From positions 1 to 52,249 of the forward strand of contig JANQEE010000025.1 in NCBI GenBank assembly GCA_028278525.1: a stretch of DNA of 52,249 nt, read 5' to 3'. Origin of the DNA: Minwuiaceae bacterium. GTDB taxonomy: Bacteria > Pseudomonadota > Alphaproteobacteria > Minwuiales > Minwuiaceae. The position numbers and the translations under genes were made by a program. This document shows positions 1 through 8,568 of the stretch, piece by piece (positions within the stretch are counted from its first letter, which is position 1; every line of letters begins with the position of its first letter). The notes under the pieces were generated by a model, which worked only from the letters and a program-made list of their open reading frames with translations, was not told the origin of the DNA and searched no databases.

Positions 1-252
1 GAGGCCGCGCCGAAAGCCAAGGCGGAACCGGCTGCGAAAGCCGAGCCCAAAGCCAAGGCCGAGCCGAAAGCCAAGGCCGCGCCCAAGGCCAAAGCAGCGG
101 ACGAGAAGCCGGCAGCGAAGGCGAAAGCGGCGCCTAAGGCAAAGGCCGCGCCGAAGAAGGAAGCGGCCGCCAAGCCCAAGGCGCCGGCCAAGAAGGAAAC
201 GGCGGCGAAGCCGAAAGCCGCGCCTAAGAAAAAAGACGAGACGAAGGAGTAA
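1..252 (+). CDS. rplU: C-terminal tail of ribosomal protein L21 (5' end outside window)
   Basis: An open frame runs from the first base to TAA at 250-252 and encodes 83 residues made almost only of Ala, Lys, Pro and Glu, in loose repeats of the type KAEPKAKA and KAAPKAKA, ending KKKDETKE. The L21 fold itself is not in the window. Identification rests on position: it lies 6 bp before rpmA, where rplU sits in nearly all bacteria, and alphaproteobacterial L21 proteins often carry a basic, low-complexity C-terminal extension. The tail is strongly cationic and probably disordered, so RNA contact is likely but inferred. Alternatives such as another Ala/Lys-rich protein (histone H1-like) cannot be excluded without upstream sequence. 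Confidence 0.75.
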   Translation, partial: EAAPKAKAEPAAKAEPKAKAEPKAKAAPKAKAADEKPAAKAKAAPKAKAAPKKEAAAKPKAPAKKETAAKPKAAPKKKDETKE

Positions 253-258
253 CACGCC

Positions 259-516
259 ATGGCACATAAAAAGGCAGGCGGCTCTTCGCGCAACGGCCGC
301 GATTCCGCGGGCCGGCGGCTCGGCATCAAGAAGTATGGCGGCGAAGTCGTCATCCCCGGCAACATCATCGTGCGCCAGCGTGGCACCAAGTGGCATCCGG
401 GCCGCAATGTCGGCATCGGCAAGGACCACACGATTTTCGCGCTGATCGAAGGCAAGGTCGCCTTCAGCAAGGGCCGTGGCGACAAGACTTTCGTTTCCGT
501 GGAGCCGCCAGCGTAG
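259..516 (+). CDS. rpmA: 50S ribosomal protein L27
   Basis: 85 residues, the normal size of bacterial L27. It begins [16 protein letters not shown], the conserved N-terminal arm that reaches toward the peptidyl transferase centre, followed by the family motifs LGIKKYGGE and [10 protein letters not shown]. The Gly/Lys-rich N-terminus starts directly at the ATG, so there is no sign of the cleaved N-terminal extension seen in Firmicutes. A strong ribosome binding site, AAGGAG at 244-249, lies inside the last codons of the preceding L21 tail, which implies translational coupling of the pair. A rho-independent terminator follows 32 bp after the stop and separates the ribosomal pair from obgE. Confidence 0.98.
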   Translation: MAHKKAGGSSRNGRDSAGRRLGIKKYGGEVVIPGNIIVRQRGTKWHPGRNVGIGKDHTIFALIEGKVAFSKGRGDKTFVSVEPPA

Positions 517-548
517 CCGGCATACGCATCCATTCCGCATAGGGTAAG

Positions 549-574
549 GGGGATGGGTGACCATCCCCTTTTTT
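549..574 (+). terminator. Rho-independent terminator after rpmA
   Basis: GGGGATGG (549-556) pairs with CCATCCCC (561-568) around a GTGA loop and is followed by six T (569-574). The 8-bp stem with its T-tract fits an intrinsic terminator ending the rplU-rpmA transcript. Some readthrough into obgE is possible because no clear separate obgE promoter was recognised. Confidence 0.85.
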
Positions 575-638
575 CATGGCCGACGGCGTAGATTGATCGA
601 GTGACCCCGGCGGCCGAAACCGGAGCGTCGGCGTTGGT

Positions 639-1667
639 ATGAAATTTCTCGACCAGGCCAGGATCCGCGTCAAAAGCGGCAATGGCGGCCACGGCTGCAT
701 GAGCTTCCGCCGCGAAAAGTACATCGAGTTCGGCGGGCCGGACGGCGGCGACGGCGGCCGCGGCGGCGATGTGCGCGTGGTCTGCGTCAACGGCCTAAAT
801 ACGCTGATCGATTTCCGCTACCAGCAGCATTTCAAGGCCAAGAACGGCCGGCCCGGCGAGGGCCGTAACCGGACCGGCGCGCACGGCGCCGACGTCACCA
901 TGCGCGTGCCGGTCGGCACCCAGGTCTTCGAAGAAGACAACGAGACCCTGATCGCCGACATGACTGAGGTCGGGCAGAGCGTGGCGCTGGCCCGGGGCGG
1001 CGATGGCGGGTTCGGCAACAGCCACTACAAAAGCTCGACCAACCGGGCGCCGCGCCGCGCCGACAAGGGCTGGCCGGGCGAGGAACGCTGGGTCTGGCTG
1101 CGCCTGAAGCTGATCGCCGATGCCGGGCTGGTCGGCCTGCCCAACGCCGGAAAATCGACCTTCCTGGCGGCGACATCGCGGGCCAAGCCGAAGATCGCCG
1201 ACTACCCTTTCACCACGCTCCACCCCAACCTGGGCGTGGTGCGCGCCGGCGAGGAGGAGTTCGTGCTGGCTGACATCCCCGGCCTGATCGAGGGCGCGCA
1301 CCAGGGTGCCGGCTTAGGCGACCGGTTCCTCGGCCATGTGGAGCGCTGCGGCGTGCTGCTGCATCTGGTCGACGGCACCCAGGACGACGTGGCCGACGCC
1401 TACCGGACGATCCGGAACGAGCTTGCCGAGTACGGCCACGGCCTGCCGGAGAAGACCGAGATCGTCGCGTTGAACAAATGCGACGCGCTGGATGAAGAAG
1501 AGTTGGCGGAGAAGGTCGCGGAACTGGAAGCGGCGGCCGGCAAACCCGTCTTGCGGCTGTCGGGCGCAACCGGTGGCGGCGTGCAGGAGGCTTTGTTCGC
1601 GCTGCTGACAGAGATCCGCGGGCCGCTGGAAGCCGATCGGGAAACCGTCGAGGAATGGCAGCCGTGA
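639..1667 (+). CDS. obgE: GTPase ObgE/CgtA
   Basis: 342 residues. The N-terminal glycine-rich Obg domain (about 1-158, many GG and GDGG runs) is followed by the G domain: P-loop GLPNAGKS at 166-173, switch region [12 protein letters not shown] near 188-199, DIPGLIEGA at 212-220 and NKCD at 279-282. There is no long C-terminal OCT domain, which is usual for alphaproteobacteria. The family binds the large ribosomal subunit and acts in late 50S assembly and stress-linked growth control. It sits directly after rpmA as in most bacteria, and its stop overlaps the proB start, so it is the first gene of a long collinear run. The ribosome binding site is weak. Confidence 0.97.
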   Translation: MKFLDQARIRVKSGNGGHGCMSFRREKYIEFGGPDGGDGGRGGDVRVVCVNGLNTLIDFRYQQHFKAKNGRPGEGRNRTGAHGADVTMRVPVGTQVFEEDNETLIADMTEVGQSVALARGGDGGFGNSHYKSSTNRAPRRADKGWPGEERWVWLRLKLIADAGLVGLPNAGKSTFLAATSRAKPKIADYPFTTLHPNLGVVRAGEEEFVLADIPGLIEGAHQGAGLGDRFLGHVERCGVLLHLVDGTQDDVADAYRTIRNELAEYGHGLPEKTEIVALNKCDALDEEELAEKVAELEAAAGKPVLRLSGATGGGVQEALFALLTEIRGPLEADRETVEEWQP

Positions 1668-2827
1668 GCGACCGCCTGACCGGCGCGAAGCGTCTGGTGG
1701 TCAAGATCGGCTCTTCCCTGCTGGTCGACGAATCCACCGGCCAACTCAGGCGCGAATGGCTAGAGGCCCTGGCAGGCGATATCGCGGCGGCGCGCGGCCG
1801 CGGCCAGGAAGTGGTGCTGGTCTCCTCCGGCTCCATCGCGCTCGGGCGTCGGCATCTCGGCCTGAACCGCCATGCCCTCCGCCTGGAGGAAAAGCAGGCC
1901 GCGGCGGCGACCGGGCAGATCCGCTTGGCGCACGCCTACCAGGAGGCACTCGCCCGGCACGACGCGACCGTGGCGCAGATCCTATTGACCCTGGCCGATA
2001 CCGAGCAGCGGCGCCACTACCTGAACGCCCGGTCGACCATCAACACCCTGCTCAAACTCGGCGCGGTGCCGGTGATCAACGAAAACGACACCGTCGCCAC
2101 CGAGGAGATCCGGTTCGGCGACAACGACCGTCTCGCCGCCCGGGTGGCGCAGATGATCAGTGCCGACTGCCTGGTCATGCTGTCGGACGTGGACGGTCTG
2201 TTCACTGCCGACCCGATGACCGACCCGAACGCGACGCTGATTGCGGAAGTCGACGATCTGACGCCGGAGATCGAGGCCATGGCGGGCTCGTCGCGGCCCG
2301 GCTTCGGCACCGGCGGCATGGCCACCAAGCTGGCGGCGGCCAGGATCGCGGTGGCGGCGGGCTGCCATATGGTGATCGCACAGGGCAGGATCATGCATCC
2401 GCTAGGCGAGATCGCCACCACCGGCGGCGGCACCTGGTTCGTGCCGCATGCCAACCCGCAGGCCGCCCGCAAGCAATGGATCGGGGGCACGCTACGCCCG
2501 GCCGGGCGGCTGACGGTCGACGACGGCGCGGTCAGGGCGCTGGCCGGCGGCAAAAGCCTGCTGCCGGCCGGGGTGGTCGCCGTGGCCGGGCGGTTTCAAC
2601 GCGGCGATGCCGTGCTGGTGGTGGACCAGGCCGGACGGGAGTTGGCGCGCGGCCTCTGCGCCTATTCCGACGAGGATGCGAACCGTATCGTCGGCCAAAA
2701 AAGCAGCAACATAGAGGCCTTGCTCGGCTATCGCGGCCGTGATGAGATGATCCACCGTGACGATCTGGTGCTGATCGATGCGGCTGACGCGGCCCGGGCG
2801 GTGGAAGACGGGACGCAGGGAGGATAA
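1664..2827 (+). CDS. proB: Glutamate 5-kinase
   Basis: About 387 residues with an amino-acid kinase domain (KIGSSLLVD near the start, then [18 protein letters not shown] and [10 protein letters not shown]) and a C-terminal PUA domain, the usual long form of ProB. It phosphorylates glutamate to gamma-glutamyl phosphate, the first step of proline synthesis and normally the feedback-inhibited one. I prefer the GTG at 1664: it overlaps the obgE stop as GTGA and has AGGA nine bases upstream at 1651-1654. An in-frame ATG at 1655 would add three residues. The next enzyme, proA, follows after a 4-bp gap, so the two steps are co-transcribed. Confidence 0.96.
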   Translation: MSDRLTGAKRLVVKIGSSLLVDESTGQLRREWLEALAGDIAAARGRGQEVVLVSSGSIALGRRHLGLNRHALRLEEKQAAAATGQIRLAHAYQEALARHDATVAQILLTLADTEQRRHYLNARSTINTLLKLGAVPVINENDTVATEEIRFGDNDRLAARVAQMISADCLVMLSDVDGLFTADPMTDPNATLIAEVDDLTPEIEAMAGSSRPGFGTGGMATKLAAARIAVAAGCHMVIAQGRIMHPLGEIATTGGGTWFVPHANPQAARKQWIGGTLRPAGRLTVDDGAVRALAGGKSLLPAGVVAVAGRFQRGDAVLVVDQAGRELARGLCAYSDEDANRIVGQKSSNIEALLGYRGRDEMIHRDDLVLIDAADAARAVEDGTQGG

Positions 2828-2831
2828 GGCC

Positions 2832-4121
2832 ATGAACGTGGTGCAGGTAGCGACGGCCGATACGGCGGATTTCGATGCCGTTATGGAAGAACTGGGCCGG
2901 GCGGCGAAGGCCGCCGCCGCGGAACTGGCCTACGCCCCGCGCACGACGAAAGACACCGCCCTGAAAGCAGCGGCCGGCGCCATTCGCCGGCGCTCGGAAG
3001 AGATCCTGGCCGCTAACGACAAGGACATGGCCGCGGCGGAAGCCAAGGGGCTGACCGGCGCCCTGCTGGACCGGCTGAAACTCACCCCCGACCGGGTCGA
3101 CGCGATGGCCCGCGGGCTGGATGAGATCGCCGCTTTGGAGGACCCCATCGGCCAGGCTATCGCCGCCTGGGAACAGCCGAACGGCCTGAAGATCGAGCGG
3201 GTGCGCACGCCACTTGGCGTGATCGGCGTGATCTACGAATCCCGGCCCAACGTGACCGCGGACGCGGGTGCGCTGTGCCTGAAGGCGGGCAACGCGGCGA
3301 TCCTGCGGGGCGGATCCGAAAGCTTCCATTCGTCGCGCGCCATCGGCGAATGCCTGATCGACGGCCTGCGGCAGGCCGGCCTGCCCGAAGCCGCGATCCA
3401 GCTTGTGCCGACAGCGGACCGCGCTGCGGTCGGGCGGCTGCTGACGATGCCAAACTATGTCGACGTGATCGTCCCGCGCGGCGGCAAATCGCTGATCGCC
3501 CGCGTGCAGGACGAAAGCAAAATCCCGGTCTTCGCCCATCTGGACGGGATCTGCCACGTCTACGTCCACGAGAAGGCGGATCCGGCCATGGCCCGCGAAA
3601 TCGCGCTGAACGCCAAGATGCGCCGGACGGGGATTTGCGGCGCCGCCGAGACCCTGCTGGTCGACCGATCGGCGACCGACAGCCATTTGAAGGCGATCGT
3701 CGGCGACCTGATCGAGGCCGGCTGCGAGGTCCGGGGCGACGACGGCACCCAGCGGCTGGATCCCCGCGTTGCTGCCGCGACGGAAGAGGACTGGGAGACC
3801 GAATATCTGGACAGCATCATCGCCGTGAAACTGGTCGACGGGGTCGACGACGCGGTCGCCCATATCGCGGCGCACGGCTCGCACCATACCGAGACCATCG
3901 TCACCGACGACCAGGCGGCGGCGGACCGCTTTATCCAGCGCCTGGACAGCGCCATCGTCATGCACAACGCGTCGACCCAGTTCGCCGACGGCGGCGAATT
4001 CGGCATGGGCGCGGAAATCGGCATCTCGACGGGCAAGATGCACGCGCGCGGGCCGGTCGGCGTTGAGCAGCTGACCAGCTTCAAATATGTCGTCCGCGGC
4101 ACCGGCCAGACGCGCCCCTGA
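2832..4121 (+). CDS. proA: Gamma-glutamyl phosphate reductase
   Basis: 429 residues from the ATG at 2832, with AAGG just ahead at 2826-2829. The frame is open farther upstream inside proB, but those codons do not resemble the family. It has an aldehyde dehydrogenase-like fold: the nucleotide-binding part carries [12 protein letters not shown] and [12 protein letters not shown], and the catalytic cysteine lies in [13 protein letters not shown]. It reduces gamma-glutamyl phosphate with NADPH to glutamate semialdehyde, the second step of proline synthesis. It lies immediately after proB, forming a proBA unit within the obgE-rlmH run. Length and motifs are normal. Confidence 0.97.
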   Translation: MNVVQVATADTADFDAVMEELGRAAKAAAAELAYAPRTTKDTALKAAAGAIRRRSEEILAANDKDMAAAEAKGLTGALLDRLKLTPDRVDAMARGLDEIAALEDPIGQAIAAWEQPNGLKIERVRTPLGVIGVIYESRPNVTADAGALCLKAGNAAILRGGSESFHSSRAIGECLIDGLRQAGLPEAAIQLVPTADRAAVGRLLTMPNYVDVIVPRGGKSLIARVQDESKIPVFAHLDGICHVYVHEKADPAMAREIALNAKMRRTGICGAAETLLVDRSATDSHLKAIVGDLIEAGCEVRGDDGTQRLDPRVAAATEEDWETEYLDSIIAVKLVDGVDDAVAHIAAHGSHHTETIVTDDQAAADRFIQRLDSAIVMHNASTQFADGGEFGMGAEIGISTGKMHARGPVGVEQLTSFKYVVRGTGQTRP

Positions 4122-4133
4122 CGCCGCCTGGCC

Positions 4134-4754
4134 GTGACGGATAAGCCAAGCGCCGGTTGCGGCAACGGAACGCGGCGGCCGGGCCTGAAGATCGGCCTGC
4201 TGGGCGGGTCGTTCAACCCGGCGCATGACGGCCATCGGCATATCAGCCTGCTGGCCCTCAAACGACTTGGTCTGGACCAGGTCTGGTGGCTGGTCTCGCC
4301 CCAGAACCCCCTGAAATCGACCAGCGGCATGGCGCCGTTGCGCCAACGGTTGGCCGACGCGCAGGCCACCGCCAACCATCCGCGCATCCGTGTCACCGAC
4401 CTGGAAATCAGGCTTGGCACCCGGTTTACGGCGGATACGCTGACGACGCTCCGCCGGCGCCTGCCCGCCCACCGTTTCGTATGGTTAATGGGCGCGGATA
4501 ATCTGACCCAGATCCCGGCCTGGAAGCGCTGGACCGACATCTTTACAACGGTGCCCGTTGCGGTGTTCAACCGCCCCGACTATGGTTATAGAGCGTTGGC
4601 TGGATGCGCCGCCGCACGGTTCGGGCCCTATCGCGTCAAGCAGCAGGCCGCGAGAGATTTGGCAAGTTTGCCACCGCCTGCCTGGACATTCGTTTGGGAA
4701 TCCGACCACCCGGAATCGGCCACCGCAATTCGCGGCCGGGCGGCACGGGCGTAA
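4134..4754 (+). CDS. nadD: Nicotinate-nucleotide adenylyltransferase
   Basis: 206 residues from a GTG at 4134. The nucleotidyltransferase signature GGSFNPAHDGH lies near residues 25-35 and contains the (H/T)xGH element. Other family segments are WWLVSPQNPLK and LMGADNLTQIPAWKRW, and the C-terminal end ESATAIRGR corresponds to the family's SSTxxR-type motif. The enzyme joins nicotinate mononucleotide with ATP to make deamido-NAD in the cytoplasm. The N-terminus carries about 15 extra residues ahead of the first strand, so a later start is possible, but no good alternative codon is seen. The gene is 12 bp after proA and 10 bp before rsfS; the nadD-rsfS-rlmH order is widely conserved. Confidence 0.93.
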   Translation: MTDKPSAGCGNGTRRPGLKIGLLGGSFNPAHDGHRHISLLALKRLGLDQVWWLVSPQNPLKSTSGMAPLRQRLADAQATANHPRIRVTDLEIRLGTRFTADTLTTLRRRLPAHRFVWLMGADNLTQIPAWKRWTDIFTTVPVAVFNRPDYGYRALAGCAAARFGPYRVKQQAARDLASLPPPAWTFVWESDHPESATAIRGRAARA

Positions 4755-4764
4755 TGGAATAGGA

Positions 4765-5148
4765 GTGACGGGAATAGACAGCGACAAGAACAGCGCCGAT
4801 GCGGTCAAGCGACTGCTCGAGCTCGTGAAAACCTCGCTGGATGACGACAAAGCCGAAGACATCGTCGTCATCGATCTCGCAGGAAAATCATCCATCGCAG
4901 ACCACATGGTCATCGCCAACGGCCGCTCGCAAAGGCAGGTCGGCGCGATCGCGGACCATTTGAGCCGTAAGCTGAAGGAATCCGGCTTCGGCACCGCGAA
5001 GGTGGAAGGCATGCCTGCCTGCGACTGGGTTCTGGTCGATGCCGGCGACGTGGTCGTGCATCTGTTCCGGCCCGAGGTCCGGGGCTTCTACAACCTGGAA
5101 AAGATGTGGTCCGCAGAGCTGCCGCCGACGGAACGCGCGGTGTCTTAG
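4765..5148 (+). CDS. rsfS: Ribosome silencing factor RsfS (YbeB/DUF143)
   Basis: 127 residues when started at the GTG at 4765. The frame is open for another 200 bases upstream, but that stretch lies inside nadD and is unlike the family. Family features include the D/E-rich segment KAEDIVVIDL, the conserved DHMVIANGRSQRQV, and the C-terminal WVLVDAGDVVVHLF with EVRGFYNLEKMW. RsfS binds uL14 and blocks 30S-50S joining when nutrients are short. It is flanked by nadD and rlmH as expected. The stop codon abuts the partial palindromic repeat at 5149, so the repeat lies exactly between this gene and rlmH. Confidence 0.93.
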   Translation: MTGIDSDKNSADAVKRLLELVKTSLDDDKAEDIVVIDLAGKSSIADHMVIANGRSQRQVGAIADHLSRKLKESGFGTAKVEGMPACDWVLVDAGDVVVHLFRPEVRGFYNLEKMWSAELPPTERAVS

Positions 5149-5211
5149 TGTCTGTCCTAAAATGCGTCTGGGAGACGCATTTTCGAGAGCCAAGCCGGCC
5201 CACGCCCATCC
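5149..5211 (+). repeat. Partial copy of palindromic repeat family (copy A)
   Basis: Starts with TGTCTG (5149-5154), then a perfect 11-bp hairpin AAAATGCGTCT / AGACGCATTTT (5159-5169 and 5173-5183), then a stretch at 5185-5207 that matches 19 of 23 bases of the reverse complement of the arm of the full copy at 37936-38066. The large hairpin of the full copy is missing, so this is half an element. It fills most of the 73-bp gap between rsfS and rlmH and would fold in their shared mRNA. Confidence 0.7.
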
Positions 5212-5221
5212 GCCCGTCGCA

Positions 5222-5680
5222 ATGCGGATAACGATCGTCTGCGTCGGCAAGGCCCGCGGCGGACCCGAATCCGACCTTTTCGACAGCTACGTTCGCCGCC
5301 TGCCCTGGCAGGTACAGCTTAAGGAAGTCGAAGCTGGCCGCGGCCTGTCGGTGGAGCGCCGGCGCGAGCGGGAGGCCGAGCTTTTGCTGGCGGCCTCGCC
5401 CGCCGGCGCCAGGCTGGTCGCCCTGGATGAAGGCGGGCGCCAGCCGAGCAGCGAAGAATTTGCCGAAATGCTTAAGAATTGGCAGGAAGCCGGGCATCGC
5501 GAGGTCTCGTTCCTGATCGGTGGGGCGGATGGACACGGGCCTCCGGTCCACGAGCAGGCGGACGTCAAACTCGCCTTCGGCCGCCTGACTTGGCCGCACC
5601 TGATGGTCCGACCGATGCTGGCGGAACAACTTTACCGCGCACACACAATATTAACCGGCCACCCCTATCACAGAAGCTGA
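5222..5680 (+). CDS. rlmH: 23S rRNA (pseudouridine1915-N3)-methyltransferase RlmH
   Basis: 152 residues from the ATG at 5222, matching the usual length of about 155; an in-frame extension upstream runs through the repeat and rsfS and is rejected. It begins MRITIVCVGKARGG, has the SPOUT-family segment FLIGGADGHG near residues 99-108, and ends LAEQLYRAHTILTGHPYHRS, the diagnostic C-terminus. It methylates pseudouridine 1915 of helix 69 in 70S ribosomes using S-adenosylmethionine. No clear Shine-Dalgarno sequence is seen because the repeat copy lies just upstream, so translation may depend on rsfS coupling or on the folded leader; that is inference. Confidence 0.96.
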   Translation: MRITIVCVGKARGGPESDLFDSYVRRLPWQVQLKEVEAGRGLSVERRREREAELLLAASPAGARLVALDEGGRQPSSEEFAEMLKNWQEAGHREVSFLIGGADGHGPPVHEQADVKLAFGRLTWPHLMVRPMLAEQLYRAHTILTGHPYHRS

Positions 5681-5738
5681 GGCCGAATCCCCATCGAAAA
5701 ATTCCACAATTTGGCGGCAATCCTCTATAAACCGCGCG

Positions 5739-7331
5739 ATGACATCCGAATCTTCTAGGCCGTCCAGCCCGCGTCCCGTTGTGCTTTGCATTCTGGACGG
5801 CTGGGGATACAGGACCGCATCCGACAGCAATGCCATCGCCCAGGCCAAGACGCCGGTCTGGGACCGTCTTATGGCGGGTCGCGCCCGGTCGCTGCTGGAC
5901 ACCTCCGGCACCGCCGTCGGCCTGCCGGACGGCCAGATGGGCAATTCCGAAGTCGGCCATATGAATATCGGCGCCGGCCGCGTGGTGATGCAGGACCTGC
6001 CGCGCATCGACCGCGCCGTCGAGCAGGGCGAACTGGCCGAAAACCCGACCCTTCAGCGCCTGATCGAGCGCCTGCGGAAATCCGGCGGAACCTGCCACCT
6101 GATGGGCCTGGTGTCGCCGGGCGGGGTGCATTCCCATCAGGACCACATGGTGGCCCTGGCGCGGATCGTGACCGATGCCGGCGTGCCGGTGAACGTGCAT
6201 GCCTTTCTGGACGGTCGCGACACGCCGCCGAGGAGCGCCGCCGACTACGTAGCCCAAATGCAGGCCGGCCTGCCCCAGGCGGCGGTCATCGCCACCGTTT
6301 CCGGCCGGTACTACGCCATGGACCGCGATAAGCGCTGGGACCGGGTGGAACGGGCTTACGACGCGCTGGTCGACGCTGAGGGGCGCCACACCGACGACGC
6401 GCTGGCCGCAATCCAGGCCAGCTATGCCGCCGACGAGAGCGACGAATTCGTAGCGCCGACGGCAATCGGCGATTTCGGCGGGATGCGGGACGGCGACGGC
6501 CTGTTGATGGCCAATTTCCGGGCCGACCGGGCACGCGAGATTCTGACCGCACTGGTCGACCCGGCCTTCGACGGTTTTGCGAGAAACCGGCTGGTCGAGT
6601 TCGCCGGAGTCTGCGGCATGGTGAGCTATTCGGCGGCGCTGGACGGTTTCCTGGACGTCCTGTTCCCGCCGGTCGTGCTGGAGAACGTGCTGGGCCAGGT
6701 CATCGCCAAAGCCGGCCTGAAACAGCTGCGCATCGCCGAAACCGAAAAATACGCCCATGTGACGTTCTTTCTGAACGGCGGCGAAGAACAGACCTTCGAC
6801 GGCGAAGACCGCATCCTGATCCCGTCGCCCAAAGTTGCGACCTACGATCTGCAGCCGGAGATGTCCGCGCCTGAAGTCACCGATCAACTGACGGCGGCAA
6901 TCGGCAGCGGCAAGTACGACCTGATCGTGGTCAACTACGCCAATCCGGACATGGTGGGCCACACCGGGGTGATGTCGGCCGCGATCCGCGCCGTCGAGTG
7001 CATCGACACCTGCCTAGGCTCGCTGGAACAGGCGGTGCTGTCCGCCGGCGGCGTTCTGCTGATCACCGCCGACCACGGCAATATCGAGCAGATGAGCGAC
7101 GCCGAGACCGAGCAGGCCCACACAGCGCATACCACCAACCCGGTGCCGCTGGTCCTGGTCGGCGTCGAGAACGCCGGTGGCGATGTCGGTCTGAACGACG
7201 GCCGGCTCTGCGATATCGCACCCACTCTGCTGCGCCTCATGGGACTTGAGACGCCGCAAGAAATGTCCGGCGCTTCCCTGCTGGCGGAGCGGAGCCAAGC
7301 GGACCGGGAGGTTTCCCGTGCCTCCGCGTAA
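5739..7331 (+). CDS. gpmI: 2,3-bisphosphoglycerate-independent phosphoglycerate mutase
   Basis: 530 residues, close to the family norm of about 510. It belongs to the alkaline phosphatase superfamily: the phosphorylated serine lies in GQMGNSEVGHMN (Ser about 70), and metal ligands are seen in NYANPDMVGHTG and LITADHGNIEQM; DGRDTPPRSA is also conserved. It interconverts 3- and 2-phosphoglycerate in glycolysis and gluconeogenesis with manganese. It starts 58 bp after rlmH. Its last 14 bases overlap the GTG chosen for the EnvC-like gene, consistent with one transcript gpmI-envC-ctpA. Confidence 0.97.
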   Translation: MTSESSRPSSPRPVVLCILDGWGYRTASDSNAIAQAKTPVWDRLMAGRARSLLDTSGTAVGLPDGQMGNSEVGHMNIGAGRVVMQDLPRIDRAVEQGELAENPTLQRLIERLRKSGGTCHLMGLVSPGGVHSHQDHMVALARIVTDAGVPVNVHAFLDGRDTPPRSAADYVAQMQAGLPQAAVIATVSGRYYAMDRDKRWDRVERAYDALVDAEGRHTDDALAAIQASYAADESDEFVAPTAIGDFGGMRDGDGLLMANFRADRAREILTALVDPAFDGFARNRLVEFAGVCGMVSYSAALDGFLDVLFPPVVLENVLGQVIAKAGLKQLRIAETEKYAHVTFFLNGGEEQTFDGEDRILIPSPKVATYDLQPEMSAPEVTDQLTAAIGSGKYDLIVVNYANPDMVGHTGVMSAAIRAVECIDTCLGSLEQAVLSAGGVLLITADHGNIEQMSDAETEQAHTAHTTNPVPLVLVGVENAGGDVGLNDGRLCDIAPTLLRLMGLETPQEMSGASLLAERSQADREVSRASA

Positions 7332-8568
7332 CGGCCTTCTCATACCGGCAGTCGCCTGCGCCGTGCTGAGCTGCGCCGCAATGGCGGCCATTGCGGCGCC
7401 CGCGACGGGCGACCGGCAACAACTGGAGCGCCTGCAGCGCGAAATCGAAAGCGGTGAAAAGCGCGAGCGGGCGTTGTCCAACGAAGCCGCGCGGCTGGGC
7501 AGCGAGGTCGCTTCGCTGCAGCGCCGGCTGGTTGCCGTAGCCGCCGACGTTCAGGCGCACGAGACCCAAATTTCCGAATTGGAAGCCCAATTCGACGAAC
7601 TCTCCACCGTCGAGCGTGAGACGCGCCGCGACCTGGACCGCCGGCGCGGCGAGTTGTCGGCGATGATCAGCGCGTTGACCAGACTGTCGCGTCAGCCGGC
7701 ACAGGCGATGATGCTGAGTCCGGCGAGCACGGGAGATACCGTCCGGTCCTCCCTGGTAATGCGCCAGGTGGTCCCCGAACTGAACAACCGCGCTTCAATT
7801 CTACGCGATCAACTCGCCGCCCTGGACGAGTTGCAGGCCGAAATCGCCGAACAGCGCACGGCCATGGACAAGGCCGGCGCGGCGCTGAAGGGCAAGAAGC
7901 AGGAACTGGACACGCTGCTCGCGGCCAAGGCGGATGCCCGCGCACGCACGGTGCAGCAGCGCAATGCGGAAGGCCGCCGCCTCGCGACAATGGTCGCAAG
8001 GGCGCGCGACCTTGGCCAGTTGCTGCAACAATTGCAGGATGAGGAAGCGCGACTCCAGGCCGGTACTGGGGAACAGGGCCAGAGGACGCCTGGCGAAGGC
8101 GATCCCGCCGACAGCGGCGAAACCGTCACGGCCGCGCTGATCCCCTTCACGGCGTCGCGCGGCCGGCTGCCTTTACCGGTTCGCGGCCGCATCATGGGCC
8201 GGTTCGGCGAAAGGGACGGTTCCGGCACCCCCGTAAAAGGAATTACCATCGAGACGCGTGTCGGCGCCGCCGTGGTTTCGCCGAATGACGGTAAAGTCGT
8301 ATTCGCCGGCCCGTTCCGCGGATATGGCGAACTCTTGATCATCTCCGTCGGCGAGGGATATCATATATTGCTTGCCGGTTTAGCGCGCGCTGACGTATCA
8401 GTGGGGCAATGGCTGTTGGCGGGCGAGCCGGTGGGCTTGATGGCCGAGACGGACGGACAAACGAGCGGCAATTCACGACCGCACCTATACATAGAACTTC
8501 GTCACCAGGGTGAGCCGATTAACCCACTGCCGTGGATGACCGCGGGCAATAGGAAGGTTAGCGGATAA
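7318..8568 (+). CDS. EnvC-like murein hydrolase activator (degenerate M23 peptidase)
   Basis: 416 residues from GTG at 7318, with GGGAGG just upstream; this start gives a clean N-terminal export signal (NGLLIPAVACAVLSCAAMAAIAAPA). Residues about 35-250 are Q/E/R-rich heptads, a long coiled coil. The last 120 residues form a LytM/M23 domain, but the metal-binding motifs are broken: the usual HxGxD is KGITIE, and the C-terminal HxH is HLY. This is the pattern of EnvC, which does not cut peptidoglycan itself but switches on amidases at the division site. It overlaps gpmI by 14 bp and touches ctpA (TAATG), an order common in alphaproteobacteria. Confidence 0.9.
   Translation: MPPRNGLLIPAVACAVLSCAAMAAIAAPATGDRQQLERLQREIESGEKRERALSNEAARLGSEVASLQRRLVAVAADVQAHETQISELEAQFDELSTVERETRRDLDRRRGELSAMISALTRLSRQPAQAMMLSPASTGDTVRSSLVMRQVVPELNNRASILRDQLAALDELQAEIAEQRTAMDKAGAALKGKKQELDTLLAAKADARARTVQQRNAEGRRLATMVARARDLGQLLQQLQDEEARLQAGTGEQGQRTPGEGDPADSGETVTAALIPFTASRGRLPLPVRGRIMGRFGERDGSGTPVKGITIETRVGAAVVSPNDGKVVFAGPFRGYGELLIISVGEGYHILLAGLARADVSVGQWLLAGEPVGLMAETDGQTSGNSRPHLYIELRHQGEPINPLPWMTAGNRKVSG

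Noticed and set aside
2532..4472. Long antisense open frame over proB-proA-nadD
   Set aside because: Shadow of well-identified genes; no ribosome binding site or family motif.
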